From Pelomonas candidula (GTDB taxonomy: Bacteria; Pseudomonadota; Gammaproteobacteria; Burkholderiales; Burkholderiaceae_C): a stretch of DNA of 64,000 nucleotides. The DNA is taken from positions 42,718-106,717 of the forward strand of contig NZ_JBIGIC010000016.1 of the NCBI RefSeq assembly GCF_043555985.1. Direction: 5' to 3'. The translations under genes were made by a program, and so were the position numbers. The notes under the pieces were generated by a model, which saw nothing but the letters and a program-made list of their open reading frames with translations, was not told where the DNA came from and searched no databases. Below are positions 63,310 through 64,000 of this stretch, in pieces (the stretch's first letter is position 1; each line of letters starts with the position of its first letter).

Positions 63310-63914
63310 GGTCGGTCATCGCTCCGCAGTTCTTCAAGGTCGAGCCTGGCACCGTGGTGACGGTCGGCCAGGAATCGCGCCGCTACAAGGTCACCCACCT
63401 GATCTCGATGGACATGGTGCTGGCGGTCGACCTTGAATCTGCTGAATCCTGTCGACTGCCCATTGAACAACTGCGGTTGTCCGCGGAGCCGGCGGAGATT
63501 GATCCGCGTGACCGGCCAAGGGATCTGAGCCTCTATTCCGACGAGGAATGGAAGGAAGCCCAACGTCGGCTCGAACACATCAAGGGCTTGCTGGCATCGC
63601 CCTGCCGTACTCGCGAGGAGGCCGAGAAAGCAGCCGCGGCGGCCGGCGTCCACGTGGCGACTCTGTACCGTTGGCTGAACGACTATCTCAGGGTGGGCAA
63701 CGTGTCAGCGCTCGTTCCGGCGAGGCGGGGCCGCAAACCTGGCACCAGGATGCTCTCGGGCGAACTTGAGAAGATCATCGATGCCGTGGTCGAACGGTTC
63801 TATCTGAGCAAGCAGCGTTACACGCCTGCCGACACGATCGAGGAAGTCCAGTCCATGTGCCGGCTCGCCAAGCTTGTTGGCGCCGATCTAAATTTGACCC
63901 ACCCTGCCGATTGA
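63306..63914 (+). pseudogene. tnsB: TnsB-like transposase, truncated after about 190 residues
   Basis: The N-terminal part of a TnsB/MuA-type DDE transposase: a small beta domain (FFKVEPGTVVTVGQESRRYKV), then HTH domains with EEAEKAAAAAGVHVATLYRWL, RRGRKPGTRML and LEKIIDAVVERFYLSKQRYTP. Family similarity ends at EEVQSMCRLA (near 63869). The last residues (KLVGADLNLTHPAD) are encoded by insertion-sequence-like DNA. The catalytic DDE domain is missing from this frame, so the gene is broken here unless it resumes beyond the window. Confidence 0.85.
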
Positions 63915-64000
63915 ACTTTGACCCAGGGCTTGGGGCCGGCATCGGCTGACGCCGGCTGTGGACAACTGTAGCGCTGAGCTCGGTCAGCCCGCCTCGTCGC
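63875..64000. mobile_element. Probable end of an IS21-like insertion sequence inside tnsB
   Basis: Starting TGTTGGCGCCGATC at 63875, the sequence carries repeated AATTTGACCCAC (63890-63902) and AACTTTGACCCAG (63913-63925), spaced like the multiple terminal repeats of IS21-family elements. It interrupts the tnsB frame and runs off the window. The family call rests on these repeats alone. Confidence 0.5.

Overview
The window is a gene-dense, high-GC, two-strand bacterial chromosome segment. Several features point to a betaproteobacterium of the order Burkholderiales, close to the Roseateles/Rubrivivax/Mitsuaria group. These are the paired cyanophycin synthetases with their DUF1854 and ABC partners, a split-type MetH behind an S-adenosylhomocysteine riboswitch, the PreTA/NCS1 pyrimidine-degradation cluster, and GC-rich hairpin repeats at gene ends. 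The genus is an inference, since no rRNA or marker gene is present. No tRNA, rRNA or CRISPR array was seen.

Layout. 1-5.4 kb: the 3' end of malic enzyme (maeB), an EamA exporter divergent from an XRE-cupin regulator, a GNAT acetyltransferase and pyruvate kinase. 5.6-11.1 kb: an NRAMP-related transporter, then a polyprenyl-phosphate glycosyltransferase, a ChbG-type deacetylase and an ArnT-like glycosyltransferase that together look like a lipid- or glycan-modifying module, then an anchored alpha/beta hydrolase. 11.1-17.8 kb: a 600-bp untranslated leader, a TonB-dependent receptor, a PKD/lamin-tail lipoprotein, an S1/P1 nuclease and an unknown secreted protein, plausibly a locus for scavenging extracellular nucleic acid. 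17.8-20.3 kb: an exported truncated hemoglobin, an amino-acid-binding-like protein and a GH43-like glycosidase. 20.4-28.1 kb: the cyanophycin locus. 28.1-37.2 kb: a lysozyme-inhibitor-like protein, small enzymes and membrane proteins, a methionine aminotransferase, a MerR-controlled divergent region and ilvD. 37.2-46.5 kb: a nearly complete reductive pyrimidine catabolism cluster under a divergent TetR regulator. 46.5-52.1 kb: a solo Cache sensor, an ECF sigma/anti-sigma pair, a subtilisin-like protease, a repetitive secreted protein and a frameshifted DUF2625 gene. 52.2-57.0 kb: a GntR-controlled ABC operon containing an acyltransferase-3/ABC-ATPase fusion. 57.1-61.8 kb: an HD/HDOD-like signalling protein, the SAH riboswitch, metH and a glycine-zipper protein. 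61.9-64.0 kb: comM cut by a Tn7-like element (tnsA, truncated tnsB), which itself seems interrupted by another insertion sequence.

The most unusual signals are: (i) a roughly 125-bp multi-hairpin repeat abutting gene 3' ends, with paired base changes that keep its stems intact; (ii) a shared GGA(A/T)(G/T)-N17-CGTT(G/A)T promoter-like motif before the ECF sigma gene, the protease gene and the repetitive secreted protein; (iii) the acyltransferase-ABC ATPase fusion; (iv) the Tn7-like insertion in comM; (v) a terminator placed just ahead of the TonB receptor; and (vi) operator-like palindromes at the MerR and GntR promoters.
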